A stretch of DNA of 64,000 nt from Gammaproteobacteria bacterium UBA2679. Its GTDB lineage: Bacteria > Pseudomonadota > Gammaproteobacteria > Pseudomonadales > Oleiphilaceae. The notes below the pieces were generated by a model that was not told the DNA's origin, made no database searches, and worked only from the letters and a program-made list of their open reading frames with translations. The stretch lies in the NCBI GenBank assembly GCA_002354735.1, contig DEMD01000008.1, positions 1 through 64,000 of the forward strand. The letters are read 5' to 3'. This document shows, piece after piece, positions 1 to 9,298 of this stretch (positions are counted from its first letter, which is position 1; each line of letters opens with the position of its first letter). The position numbers were made by a program, and so were the translations under genes.

Positions 1-88
1 ATTAACCAGACGGGACACTAGTTCAATGAGCAAGTCAAGACAACGTGGCTAATTGGCCTGACGCTCGCGCCTACGGTTGTCGGCAAAT

Positions 89-1651
89 CTATAGCAGCCA
101 CTCGATAGGCAGCAGCGAAAAGAATTTCACCAGGAAGCGCTCCCACAGATTCGTCTCAGGCTCGACATCGTATCGAATCTGTTCATCGCCCCGTTGCTCC
201 ACCCAATACAGATCGTCGTCCGCGTCGAGGCGCACCTCATAGGCGTAGCCAGGCACGTCGAATTCAAAGGCCTCATCAATTTTCCCGGCCATGCTGGTAC
301 TCTCTATGAGAAAACCCAGTTCTGTGTTCAGGTTGGCTGACCGCGGATCGAAATTGAACGAGCCGACGAAGACGCGTTCGCCGTCTATCGAGAAGGTCTT
401 CGCATGAAGGCTTGAGCCACTGCGGCTGAGTGAAAATATGTGACCACCTGGCTCGGGAGGTGCCGCGAATTGTCGCATCTCGTAAAGAGATACGCCGCCC
501 TTTAACAGCGCCTTGCGCTGTTTCGCATACCCGGCATGCACTACGGCAATATCTGTGGCATTCAGGGAGTTGGTCAGCACCTCGATCTCGACGCCACTGG
601 CCTCCATCTCTCTGAAGGACTGGGTGCCGGCTTCGGTGGGCACGAAATATGGTGAAACCAGCCTGACACTGCGCTGCGGAACATCGAGGATTCGGGCCAG
701 ATGCGAGGTGAGCAGCTCAGTTTCAGAGGCCTTGCCAAGCGCCTTGGCAGGATCATCACTGATCATGTGGACCTCCGTCCACTCGAGTTCGAGCTCTTGC
801 TGCAGAAAGCGTGTCATGAAAGGCGACTCGCTGACGGCTTGAAGATATCGTGTGACCTCTGCTGACTCAGCGATGAGGCCAAACTGTTCAGCCGCCAGGT
901 CGGCGAGATCGGTGGCCTCCACGTCCGACACTATGGTGTCGACCGGATAGGCGGATTCACTTGCCCAGTAGGCGTCGAAATCCTTAGACACCGCCTGGGC
1001 GACAGGTCCGGTACCCAGCACATCGAGGTCCGCGAATAGCACGCCTTCCGTTGCACCGAAGTATTCATCGCCGATATTGCGCCCGCCCACGATGGTGACC
1101 TGATTGTCAGCGGTGAAAGACTTATTGTGCATGCGCCGGTTAAGGCGGCTGAAATCGGTGAAATAGTTGAGCCACTTTGCGCCACGGATCAGGAAGGGAT
1201 TGAACAGTCGCACATCGATATTGGGGTGGCTGGCAAGGGCGGCCAGTTCTGTGTCGAGTCCGCTCGTGCTGTTGTCATCGATTAGCAGCCTGACTCGTAC
1301 ACCACGTTCAGCCGCTGCATGCAGCGCCTGCAGGAGCAGCATCCCAGTGGTGTCATCCTGCCAGATGTAGTACTGCAGATCGAGCGTACGCTCGCTCATA
1401 CCAATTAGCAGAATCCTCGCCGCGAAGGCCGCTAGAGGATCCGCGAGCATGGTCACGCCGCTCTTGCCAGGATGACGTTGCGCCTGGGGGCCGACAGCAC
1501 GCCCCAAAGCCGTGTTCTGCGCAACCTCACCCGGCAACGCCGTCGATAGACTCCGTTCCTTCAACGAGGGCAGGGCGCAGCCCTGAAGAAAAAGGCCCAG
1601 AATAATCGCTAACAGCTTGAGGCGCGCTGTTGGTCCTGTGCAAATGTTCAT
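89..1651 (-). CDS. Phospholipase D-family lipoprotein, cardiolipin synthase C-like
   Basis: A 520-residue protein with two HKD motifs: HNKSFTAD followed by GGRN in the first half, and HAKTFSID followed by GSFN in the second. The two motifs form the phosphatidyl-transfer site of the PLD superfamily. The N-terminus is a lipoprotein signal with lipobox LQGC (Cys25), so the protein is probably anchored in the outer or inner membrane facing the periplasm. Length and layout resemble ClsC (YmdC), which makes cardiolipin from phosphatidylglycerol and phosphatidylethanolamine. ClsC in E. coli works with YmdB, and no ymdB-like gene is nearby. The gene diverges from the oxidase gene at 1728 with a 76-bp spacer. 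Endonuclease or other PLD activity cannot be excluded from sequence alone. Confidence 0.85.
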   Translation of the reverse strand: MNICTGPTARLKLLAIILGLFLQGCALPSLKERSLSTALPGEVAQNTALGRAVGPQAQRHPGKSGVTMLADPLAAFAARILLIGMSERTLDLQYYIWQDDTTGMLLLQALHAAAERGVRVRLLIDDNSTSGLDTELAALASHPNIDVRLFNPFLIRGAKWLNYFTDFSRLNRRMHNKSFTADNQVTIVGGRNIGDEYFGATEGVLFADLDVLGTGPVAQAVSKDFDAYWASESAYPVDTIVSDVEATDLADLAAEQFGLIAESAEVTRYLQAVSESPFMTRFLQQELELEWTEVHMISDDPAKALGKASETELLTSHLARILDVPQRSVRLVSPYFVPTEAGTQSFREMEASGVEIEVLTNSLNATDIAVVHAGYAKQRKALLKGGVSLYEMRQFAAPPEPGGHIFSLSRSGSSLHAKTFSIDGERVFVGSFNFDPRSANLNTELGFLIESTSMAGKIDEAFEFDVPGYAYEVRLDADDDLYWVEQRGDEQIRYDVEPETNLWERFLVKFFSLLPIEWLL

Positions 1652-1727
1652 GATACAGCTGAACTGGCTACTCCACGCTAACGTACGAAAGGCTCTGACT
1701 GGTAGGAAAATGTGAGGCCTGAGCCGT

Positions 1728-3155
1728 ATGCAGATTCATCGATCTCTGCAGGACTATACAAGTATTTCGTCCGCTGGAACTGCCCGAGGGCTTTATGAAG
1801 CATTGATGACAGAGCCGCTGGCACCTGAAAATCATGGCACATCCAGGGCGTTTCTCAAGAACAAGCTGAAAGAGGCTGCCGATCTGCCGTGCGACATGCC
1901 GCTCCAGGCTGACAAACTTATAGGCTGGATGGAAAACGCAGCCCTTGCCACGGGCGAGCGTTATGCACGCTATCTAGAGGCGCGCAAGGCCGGTGAGCCT
2001 CGTCGTTACTTCAGCTCCCGCTCGCACGCGCTTTCGTTTCTGCAGCAAGCCGCCCCTACCAAGCTCGTGGATGGCGCGTGGCTCTATGGTGTGTTGCAGC
2101 ACTGGCGTGATGACCGTTTTCATCCGCTTATTCGCACCTACCTCGAAGAACTCGGAGATGGCGATCCCGCCCAGAACCACGTCGTGTTGTACCAGCGGTT
2201 GTTGACGGCCTACGGCGCCGAGGACTTGCCTGAACTTGGGGATGATCATTATCTTCAGGGTGCGCTGCAGCTCGCGATGGGTTATCACGCTGATGAATTC
2301 GTGCCCGAGCTGATCGGCTACAATCTGGGCTATGAACAACTGCCTTTGCATCTGCTTATTACAGCTTTCGAGCTCGATGAGCTGGCGATAGATCCCTATT
2401 ACTTTACCTTGCATGTCACCATCGATAACGCGAGCACAGGCCATGCCCGTAAGGCCGTGCAGGCGCTTCTGGCTACCTTGCCAGCCTGTGGCGATCCGAC
2501 GGCTTTTATCGAGCGGGTAAGCAGGGGCTATCGTCTGAACGAGCTTGGATTGAGTACGGCCGACATCATCGAGAACTTTGATCTCGAACGGGCGCTGGTG
2601 GCGATGCTCGAACGGAAGAGCATCTTTGGCCGCCACCTCCATTCCGACTTCTGTAGCATTGGCGGGAAAACCGTCAATGAATGGCTCATGACATCGGGCC
2701 AGATGTCGGATTTCCTCCAGGCGCTGGTGGAGAATAACTGGGTCAAACGTCATGAAGACCCAAAGCAGAGCCGCTTCTGGCGACTCATCGATGGTAACGA
2801 GGCGCCGATGTTTGGGGTCTTCAGCCCCTGTGAAAAGCAGCTGATCTTCGATTGGATCGGCGGTGACTGGCTCAATCATGGTGAAAACATCCATGCTGCC
2901 CCGACTGCCGACGACGAGGGACCCCACACCATTCGTCACCGACGCGCGCCGGGACGGCCGGAGCGTGTGGCTGTCAGCAAGCGTAGTGGTCCCAAGGGTG
3001 ATCTCGATCAGGACGTGAGTGAGCTGGCGCGTGAGCTCGAACTCCTACCTCTGGAACTGCGCATGCAGCGGCTTATCCGCCTGATGGCGCCATCGAGCCA
3101 TGCAACAGCTGTCGGCCTGCTGGCAACCCGTCAGTTCTCGGCGGCACTGCCGTGA
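1728..3155 (+). CDS. Haem-oxygenase-like diiron oxidase (iron-containing redox enzyme family)
   Basis: A 475-residue soluble protein. Residues about 120-250 carry the ligand pattern of haem-oxygenase-like diiron oxidases such as UndA and SznF: Glu141-x9-His151, a glutamate at 194 or 203, then His229-x3-Asp233 and His239. The last spacing is D-x5-H rather than the D-x2-H of UndA/SznF, so this is a variant subgroup. The remaining ~220 C-terminal residues have a helical, basic stretch (around 400-430) that I do not recognise. Known family members oxidise fatty acids or amino-acid nitrogen; the substrate here is unknown. The stop overlaps the GTG start of the methyltransferase gene, so the two are translationally coupled. 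GAGG lies about 10 nt before the ATG. Confidence 0.7.
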   Translation: MQIHRSLQDYTSISSAGTARGLYEALMTEPLAPENHGTSRAFLKNKLKEAADLPCDMPLQADKLIGWMENAALATGERYARYLEARKAGEPRRYFSSRSHALSFLQQAAPTKLVDGAWLYGVLQHWRDDRFHPLIRTYLEELGDGDPAQNHVVLYQRLLTAYGAEDLPELGDDHYLQGALQLAMGYHADEFVPELIGYNLGYEQLPLHLLITAFELDELAIDPYYFTLHVTIDNASTGHARKAVQALLATLPACGDPTAFIERVSRGYRLNELGLSTADIIENFDLERALVAMLERKSIFGRHLHSDFCSIGGKTVNEWLMTSGQMSDFLQALVENNWVKRHEDPKQSRFWRLIDGNEAPMFGVFSPCEKQLIFDWIGGDWLNHGENIHAAPTADDEGPHTIRHRRAPGRPERVAVSKRSGPKGDLDQDVSELARELELLPLELRMQRLIRLMAPSSHATAVGLLATRQFSAALP

Positions 3156-4087
3156 GTGCCGCTGATGAGCAACTACTGGCTCTTGGGCGTTATCTGATTG
3201 AGTCGGGCTATCACTACACCGCAGTAACGCCCGCCACACATGAATTCAACAATGCTCGTGCCGGCAGTCGCAGAGCACAGGATTTGCGAGATGTGTTTGG
3301 CTGGAGTCGCCCATTCGAGCGAACCATCGTTGGCGATGAGCTGTTCGAGCAGATGCATCGAGCGGAGGTGCTTCTGCCACATGGACAAATCTGGCGCAGT
3401 GCCTTGAGGTGGTCCAGCCTGAGCGGTCTGCTCTTCGCACACTCGGCTTATCCCACGGAAGCTGACGACTCGGTATTCTTCGGCCCTGATACCTATCGTT
3501 TTGCCAGCCTTATCGAAGCCTATCTCCAGAGCAGTGATAAAACGGTGCAACGCGCTGTGGATATCGGCTGTGGCTCTGGCGCTGGTGCTGTTCTGGTGGC
3601 CCGGGGACGGCCGGAAGCGCAGGTGCTTGGGGTGGATATCAACCCCAAGGCCCTTCGACTCACCGCCGTCAATGCCAAACTGGCAGAGACACCTAATGTG
3701 GTGTCGCGTCAGAGTAATCTGCTGAACGATGTAGAAGGTGAGTTCGACCTCATTGTCGCAAACCCACCTTATATGCTCGATGCCCAGGAGCGCGCTTATC
3801 GCCACGGTGGCGGTGAGCTTGGCTCGGGTCTGTCTTTCCAGATTGTGGAAAGTGCCCTACAACGCTTAGCCAGTGGTGGTACGCTGTTACTCTACACGGG
3901 CATTGCGATCGTTAACGGTCACGACGGCTTTCTACAGGCGCTACGGGAACGTCTGAACAACGAGCGCTGTACTTGGCATTACCGCGAAATTGACCCTGAT
4001 GTCTTTGGCGAGGAGCTCTTGAAGCCCGCCTACGCGGATGTTGAACGGATCGCCGCTGTGGCGCTCACGCTGGTAAGGGAGGGCTGA
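3152..4087 (+). CDS. Class I SAM-dependent methyltransferase with NPPY motif
   Basis: A 311-residue protein. The SAM-binding motif I DIGCGSGAG is at 137-145, an acidic ribose-binding segment (GVDINP) at 160-165, and the catalytic motif NPPY at 204-207. NPPY marks enzymes that methylate amide, amine or nucleobase nitrogen, such as PrmC/HemK and RsmC. The first ~110 residues are not an obvious PrmC or RsmC N-terminal domain, so the substrate is unassigned. It starts with GTG inside the stop codon of the preceding diiron oxidase gene (GTGA overlap), which implies co-expression and probably a shared pathway. A ribosomal or tRNA methyltransferase role remains possible. Confidence 0.75.
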   Translation: MSAADEQLLALGRYLIESGYHYTAVTPATHEFNNARAGSRRAQDLRDVFGWSRPFERTIVGDELFEQMHRAEVLLPHGQIWRSALRWSSLSGLLFAHSAYPTEADDSVFFGPDTYRFASLIEAYLQSSDKTVQRAVDIGCGSGAGAVLVARGRPEAQVLGVDINPKALRLTAVNAKLAETPNVVSRQSNLLNDVEGEFDLIVANPPYMLDAQERAYRHGGGELGSGLSFQIVESALQRLASGGTLLLYTGIAIVNGHDGFLQALRERLNNERCTWHYREIDPDVFGEELLKPAYADVERIAAVALTLVREG

Positions 4088-4097
4088 AAAACTCATC

Positions 4098-4138
4098 AAA
4101 CCGCGTCGATAGGCTATGCTGAATGCATCGACGGTTTT
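4098..4138 (+). terminator. Weak hairpin after the oxidase-methyltransferase pair
   Basis: AAACC-GC-GTCGAT pairs with ATCGAC-GGTTT across a 16-nt loop, with a short T run on the right arm. This could end the two-gene operon, but the stem is bulged and the T tract is only four bases. Confidence 0.3.
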
Positions 4139-4209
4139 GCAACACCGTGTAATGAGACTGTACAGGCGTTCGCTCGCGATATGCCCGTCGGAACGATCGA
4201 CTTTTCAAG

Positions 4210-7200
4210 GTGACGGCGAATCGGTTGATGAGACTTTCTGGCTTTACGATAAAGGACGTCCTGTATTCACGGGATGATGCGGCAGTTGCCCTGGCAAATG
4301 CCGGTCCTGACCATTCGGATTACGACGGCGACGATGTCATCGTCAAGTTCCAGATAACGGAATATCCATCTGCTGATTCTGATGCACGCTGGAAGCACGA
4401 ATACCAGGTGTTGCAGACGATAGAGTCAGAATACATCCTGCGCGTCCTCGCTCTGGAGCACCACAACAATATTTACGTTCTGGTGCTTGAGAACTTCCCA
4501 TCTGTCACGCTATCGCACTTTCTGCGAGATAACGACCTGTCCCTGGATCAGCGGCTACAGATCGCTTGTCGCCTCGTCCGAGCCCTGGGTGAGGTGCATC
4601 GGCATCAGATCATTCATCGTGATTATCATCCAGGCAATGTGTTGATCAATCCCGAGACGCTACACCTCAAGCTGTGCAACTTTTCCCTCGCAACCGGCCT
4701 TCGCGCCAAGCCTGTTCCACACGACGTCGGAAATCGGTGGGGAGCAGTTCAGTACATGTCACCGGAACAGACAGGTCGTACCGGGCTGGAGGTAGATTAC
4801 CGTAGCGACTTCTATTCGCTTGGTGTCACGCTCTTCGAGCTCTTTACCGGTCGGCTGCCATTCATGACCGACGATCTCATGACGCTGATGCACAGTCATA
4901 TCGCCAGAGAGCCAGAATTGCTGACTGCCGTGCGAAGCGACATTCCGGCCTCACTGGCTGCCATCGTTCACAAGCTGCTCGCAAAGTTGCCAGATGAGCG
5001 TTACCAGAGCAGCCTTGGTATTCAGGCCGATCTCGACGAATGCCAACAGCAATGGCAGCAATATCAGTATATCAAGGCCTTCGCGCCTGGCAGCAAGGAT
5101 AAGCCCCAGACATTCCGCGTGTCGCGAAAGCTCTACGGCCGGACCGCTGATGAGGCCGTACTGACGGACTGCTTCGAACGAGTGTCTTCAGGCCACTCGG
5201 AAATGGTGGTGGTCGCCGGTTACTCAGGCGTCGGAAAAACGGTGCTCGTTCAGCAGTTGCAACAGCCAGAGCTTGCGACGAAGGGCTTTTTCATTTCCGG
5301 GAAATGTGATCAGTACAACCGCTCGCAGCCCTACAGCGCGCTGACTCAGGCGTTTCCAATGTTGATTCAGCAATTGCTGAGCGAGCCTGAAGTGGTGCTG
5401 GACGCCTGGCGCGAAACACTCACCACGGCACTGGGCAATAACGCGGGTGTGATCGTGGAATTACTGCCCGAGCTGGCGCTGATAACTGGCCACCCGCCTG
5501 CAGTGCCGCCGCTGCCTTCTGCAGAGGCCGAAGCGCGCTTTGTACTGGCCTGGTCTCAGTTCATCAATGCACTGTGTTCGCCCGAGCGGCCTCTCGTGCT
5601 CTTCCTCGATGACCTGCAATGGGCCGGTGTACCGACACTGACGCTGTTGGAGAAACAACTGGCCAATCATCCTGATACGGCCCTGATGGTAGTAGGCGCC
5701 TATCGAAGCAACGAAATCGACGAAGGGCACCCGCTCACGCATACCCTGGCGACCCTGGAGCAGGGCAGAACCCCGGTTGCAAGCGTGCAGCTCGAGCCAT
5801 TGCAAGCTGAGGATATCGCAGCACTGCTTGCCGATACTCTGCATTGCCCGGCAGAGGCAACTGGTGATCTGACTCAGCTCTGCCTCGAGAAGACGCATGG
5901 TAACCCATTCTTTCTGACTCAGTTCCTTGAAACGCTGCACGACCAGGGCGACATCTGGCACGACCATGTCCTCGGCTGTTGGCGATGGAACGTCAAACGC
6001 ATCCGCCAACGTGATATCACGGACAACGTCGTTGATTTCATGGTCTGTAAGCTTCAGCAGCTCGATGGTGCGGCGCAGTCGTTACTGGCGATTGCAGCCC
6101 ATCTGGGAAACGAGTTCACGGTTAGACAGCTCGCGGCCGTATTCGAGCATGATGTGATTGCCACTGCAGCCACACTGAAGCCTGTGCTGAACGCGGGTTT
6201 CATCGTCCCGCTCGACGATCACCTGTTGTCCAGCAAGGACCGTGGGCAACTAAGCGAAGCACGCTGCCATTTCCTGCATGACCGCGTGCAGCAGGCAGCG
6301 TGGCATCTGACGCCCAATAATGAGCAGCAGGCCTTGCAGCTGCGTATCGGACGCCATCTGCTGGCCGCCAGTACGCCGGAAGAAATCGAAGATAATCCGT
6401 TCATCGTACTGCAGGCCCTGAACAACGCTCTCGATTTGATCGATGCCGAGGATGAGCGTGCGCAACTGGTCGCACTGAACCTCAGTGCGGGCCTTAAGGT
6501 GAAAAAAGCGGCAGCCTATAAAGCTGCAGCAGGATTTCTTGGCACTGCCCAGAAACTGCTGCCTGCATCGGCCTGGACGGAGCAGGCATCGCTGGCCTTT
6601 TCGATACATAAAGCGCTTGCCGAAGCTGAATATCTGGCGGGCCGTTTCGAAGCGGCCGATGCGATTTATACGGTGGTCCAGTCTGCTTCGCAGAATCCTT
6701 CAGACCTGGTCGAGCTGAGTCTGGTGCAGGCACAGCAGTATCAGATGCAGGGACGCTTCCCAGAAGCCATAGCAGTGATGCTGGCAAGCCTGCAGCAGCT
6801 CGGTTACCAGTTTCCGGAAAACGAGGAGGCAGCGGACGCGGAGCTGCTAGAGACGTTCCAGACCACCAAGGCTGCGCTAACAGCATTCGAAGAAGTGGAG
6901 CTGTTGACCGCAGGGGAAATGTCGGACGCGGTCAGCCTGCAGTGCATGCAGCTTCACAATGCGCTGGCGGTTGCCCTTTATCTCGTCGGCGCTTTTAAAT
7001 CCTACGCCGTCAATGCCTGCAGGATGGTCCAGCTTACGCTCGAGCATGGGCAATGCGAGCTCAGCGCGATTGGCTACCTCACTTATGCTACGGCCATGTC
7101 GTCCATGGGGGAAGCCTATCCTCAGTGTTACCGAATGGGCCGCCTGGCCAAGACAATGTCTGACCAATGGGACAACAAATACTACCGTGCGACCACTTAC

Positions 7201-9282
7201 CAGTACTTCTCCTCAACCTATCAGCACTGGTGCGAACCGATCATCAATACTTTCGATCCACTCGCTCAGGTGGCAGCCTGGGGACGAGAAGGGATCAACC
7301 TGGTCTATGCCGGCTACTCGATCCTTTTCAGCATCAGAAATCAGCTTATCAGCGGCAGACCACTGCCGGAGATTGAAATCGAAGCCACCCGCGGATTGGC
7401 ATTCCTGCGCAAACACCACCAGTTGCCGATTGCGCGATATCTGAAGCTGTGCAGCTATCAGTCGATTCTGGCGCTCCAAGGCAAGACGCCCGATCCGAAG
7501 TCACTTGACTCTGACTCGCTGCACGCGCTGGATGTCTTCGATGGTGACTTCACGACGCCATCAATTGACCTGGCGTTCTACAGTAGCGCCATGATCCGAC
7601 ATGCCTATCTCATGGGGGACAGACCTGCGCAGCAGCAGTTCGTACGAAACCGCGGCATGATCGGCGCGTTTCTGCCAGACAGTCCATCCGTCACCGATGC
7701 CAGCTTTTATTCGGCGCTGATACTGCTGAACGAGGCAAAGCCCAACGACGAGGATATTGGCTCGGCTCTAGAATACAGAAATCTGTTCCGAACGTGGGCT
7801 GCTGACAGTCCGCAGAATTTCGAGCACAAACACCTGCTGATCAGCGCAGAACTCGCACGAATCGAGGCTGACAGTGAGCTGGCAATGACGCTGTACGACC
7901 AGGCGATAGATGCGGCAGAAAAGGCAGGCTTCCTGCAGTGCCAGGCCATTGCCTGCGAGCGATACGCACGCTTCTGGCTGGCACGGCAGCAACAGCGTCT
8001 GGCTCAGCATTTCATCAAAGAGGCGCATTATCACTATGGTCGCTGGGGAGCCTCGGCCAAGTGTGTGCTCATCGAGCGTGAGTGGCCGACGCTGTCGGGC
8101 ACCTGGCGGAATGTCTCTTATGGTAGCCACAGTGATCCGATTCTATTCAGTGCGACGAAGGTCGTCTCCCCGGCCAGTTTGCTCGACTATCAGTCACTGC
8201 TGAGAGCTAATCAGTTGCTCTCACAGGAAGTGAATACCAGCGATTTGCTCAAGAAAATGATGGAAGTCCTCCTGGTGAATGCCGGTGCGCAACACGGTGG
8301 CATCGCGGTCAACGACGAGGGGGTGCTCAGGCTCGGCGTGTGTGGAAATGTCGATGCAGGAACCGGCGAGATCGATTGCCGTCTGTTCGGTGCCGATCAC
8401 GAGGTGCAGACTCACCAGTATGTGGGAACGACAGAACAGGCGGAGTCCTTGCTGCCAGACGCGATCATCCGTTATGTGCAACATACCTGTGAAACACTGC
8501 TATTGGAGAAGCCAGCGGAAGACCAACGCTTTCTCAATAACGCCTATCTTCAGCGGCACCGCCCAAAATCTGTGCTGTGTCTGCCAATTATCGGTCAGGG
8601 GCGGCTTATCGCCATCGTCTATCTCGAGAACAATCTCACTGAAAAAACATTTACTCATCAGCACAAGGATACGCTAGAACTCATTGCCGCCCAGGCTGCC
8701 GTTTCGCTGGTAAATGCTCGTCACTATGGCCAACTGGAAGAAAAGGTCAGGCTGCGGACCGAAGAGCTTCATCGGCTGGCCAGTATCGATGCCCTGACCG
8801 GCGTCGCCAATCGTCGGGAATTCGATACTGTCCTCAAGCGGGAGTGGGCGCGAAGCCAGCGCGACGGTCTGCCACTCTCCCTGCTCATGATCGATATCGA
8901 CCATTTCAAGCTATACAACGACCACTACGGTCATCCTGTGGGCGACCGCTGTATCCATGCTGTCGCCCAGGCGCTGCAGCATGTTGTGCATCGTTCGAGT
9001 GATCTGCTTGCGCGTTATGGAGGTGAGGAGTTTGCCATTCTCATCAGTGGATCGAAGGACGTGGATATCCTTCAGATTGCACGAAACTGCCTGGAGGCAG
9101 TTCGAAGTCTGAAGATACCTCACGCCTGTGTAGAGGAGGGCGATCACGTCACCATCAGTCTCGGCGTCTGCACGATGTCTGCTGTCCACGGTGACGATGC
9201 TGAGCTCATCGTCACCAAGGCAGACGAGGCACTTTACAGAGCCAAGGATCTCGGTCGAAACCGCTTCTGCGTCGCCGACTGA
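4210..9282 (+). CDS. Giant pseudokinase-ATPase-helical-GAF-diguanylate cyclase signalling protein
   Basis: A 1690-residue cytoplasmic protein starting at GTG. Residues ~10-285 are a Ser/Thr-kinase-like domain that keeps Lys46 (VIVKF), HRD 136-138 and Asn143. The DFG motif reads NFS (Asn157) and no glycine-rich loop is visible, so it is probably a pseudokinase. Next come an AAA/STAND-type ATPase (Walker A GYSGVGKT at 337-344, Walker B LFLDD), a long TPR-like helical region (~640-1330), a GAF domain (~1380-1510), a short coiled linker and a GGDEF domain. The active-site motif is GGEEF at 1604 and the I-site RSSD lies five residues before it, so c-di-GMP synthesis with product inhibition is expected. 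The architecture resembles bacterial kinase-AAA-GAF sensors that end in a histidine kinase. Its neighbour at 9299 is convergent, so they do not share an operon. Confidence 0.85.
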   Translation: MTANRLMRLSGFTIKDVLYSRDDAAVALANAGPDHSDYDGDDVIVKFQITEYPSADSDARWKHEYQVLQTIESEYILRVLALEHHNNIYVLVLENFPSVTLSHFLRDNDLSLDQRLQIACRLVRALGEVHRHQIIHRDYHPGNVLINPETLHLKLCNFSLATGLRAKPVPHDVGNRWGAVQYMSPEQTGRTGLEVDYRSDFYSLGVTLFELFTGRLPFMTDDLMTLMHSHIAREPELLTAVRSDIPASLAAIVHKLLAKLPDERYQSSLGIQADLDECQQQWQQYQYIKAFAPGSKDKPQTFRVSRKLYGRTADEAVLTDCFERVSSGHSEMVVVAGYSGVGKTVLVQQLQQPELATKGFFISGKCDQYNRSQPYSALTQAFPMLIQQLLSEPEVVLDAWRETLTTALGNNAGVIVELLPELALITGHPPAVPPLPSAEAEARFVLAWSQFINALCSPERPLVLFLDDLQWAGVPTLTLLEKQLANHPDTALMVVGAYRSNEIDEGHPLTHTLATLEQGRTPVASVQLEPLQAEDIAALLADTLHCPAEATGDLTQLCLEKTHGNPFFLTQFLETLHDQGDIWHDHVLGCWRWNVKRIRQRDITDNVVDFMVCKLQQLDGAAQSLLAIAAHLGNEFTVRQLAAVFEHDVIATAATLKPVLNAGFIVPLDDHLLSSKDRGQLSEARCHFLHDRVQQAAWHLTPNNEQQALQLRIGRHLLAASTPEEIEDNPFIVLQALNNALDLIDAEDERAQLVALNLSAGLKVKKAAAYKAAAGFLGTAQKLLPASAWTEQASLAFSIHKALAEAEYLAGRFEAADAIYTVVQSASQNPSDLVELSLVQAQQYQMQGRFPEAIAVMLASLQQLGYQFPENEEAADAELLETFQTTKAALTAFEEVELLTAGEMSDAVSLQCMQLHNALAVALYLVGAFKSYAVNACRMVQLTLEHGQCELSAIGYLTYATAMSSMGEAYPQCYRMGRLAKTMSDQWDNKYYRATTYQYFSSTYQHWCEPIINTFDPLAQVAAWGREGINLVYAGYSILFSIRNQLISGRPLPEIEIEATRGLAFLRKHHQLPIARYLKLCSYQSILALQGKTPDPKSLDSDSLHALDVFDGDFTTPSIDLAFYSSAMIRHAYLMGDRPAQQQFVRNRGMIGAFLPDSPSVTDASFYSALILLNEAKPNDEDIGSALEYRNLFRTWAADSPQNFEHKHLLISAELARIEADSELAMTLYDQAIDAAEKAGFLQCQAIACERYARFWLARQQQRLAQHFIKEAHYHYGRWGASAKCVLIEREWPTLSGTWRNVSYGSHSDPILFSATKVVSPASLLDYQSLLRANQLLSQEVNTSDLLKKMMEVLLVNAGAQHGGIAVNDEGVLRLGVCGNVDAGTGEIDCRLFGADHEVQTHQYVGTTEQAESLLPDAIIRYVQHTCETLLLEKPAEDQRFLNNAYLQRHRPKSVLCLPIIGQGRLIAIVYLENNLTEKTFTHQHKDTLELIAAQAAVSLVNARHYGQLEEKVRLRTEELHRLASIDALTGVANRREFDTVLKREWARSQRDGLPLSLLMIDIDHFKLYNDHYGHPVGDRCIHAVAQALQHVVHRSSDLLARYGGEEFAILISGSKDVDILQIARNCLEAVRSLKIPHACVEEGDHVTISLGVCTMSAVHGDDAELIVTKADEALYRAKDLGRNRFCVAD

Positions 9283-9298
9283 GTTTCTGCTGTCGACT

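Noticed and set aside
1974..2939. 321-codon open frame on the minus strand
   Set aside because: It lies wholly antisense to the diiron oxidase gene, has no recognisable domain and reads as a composition shadow.
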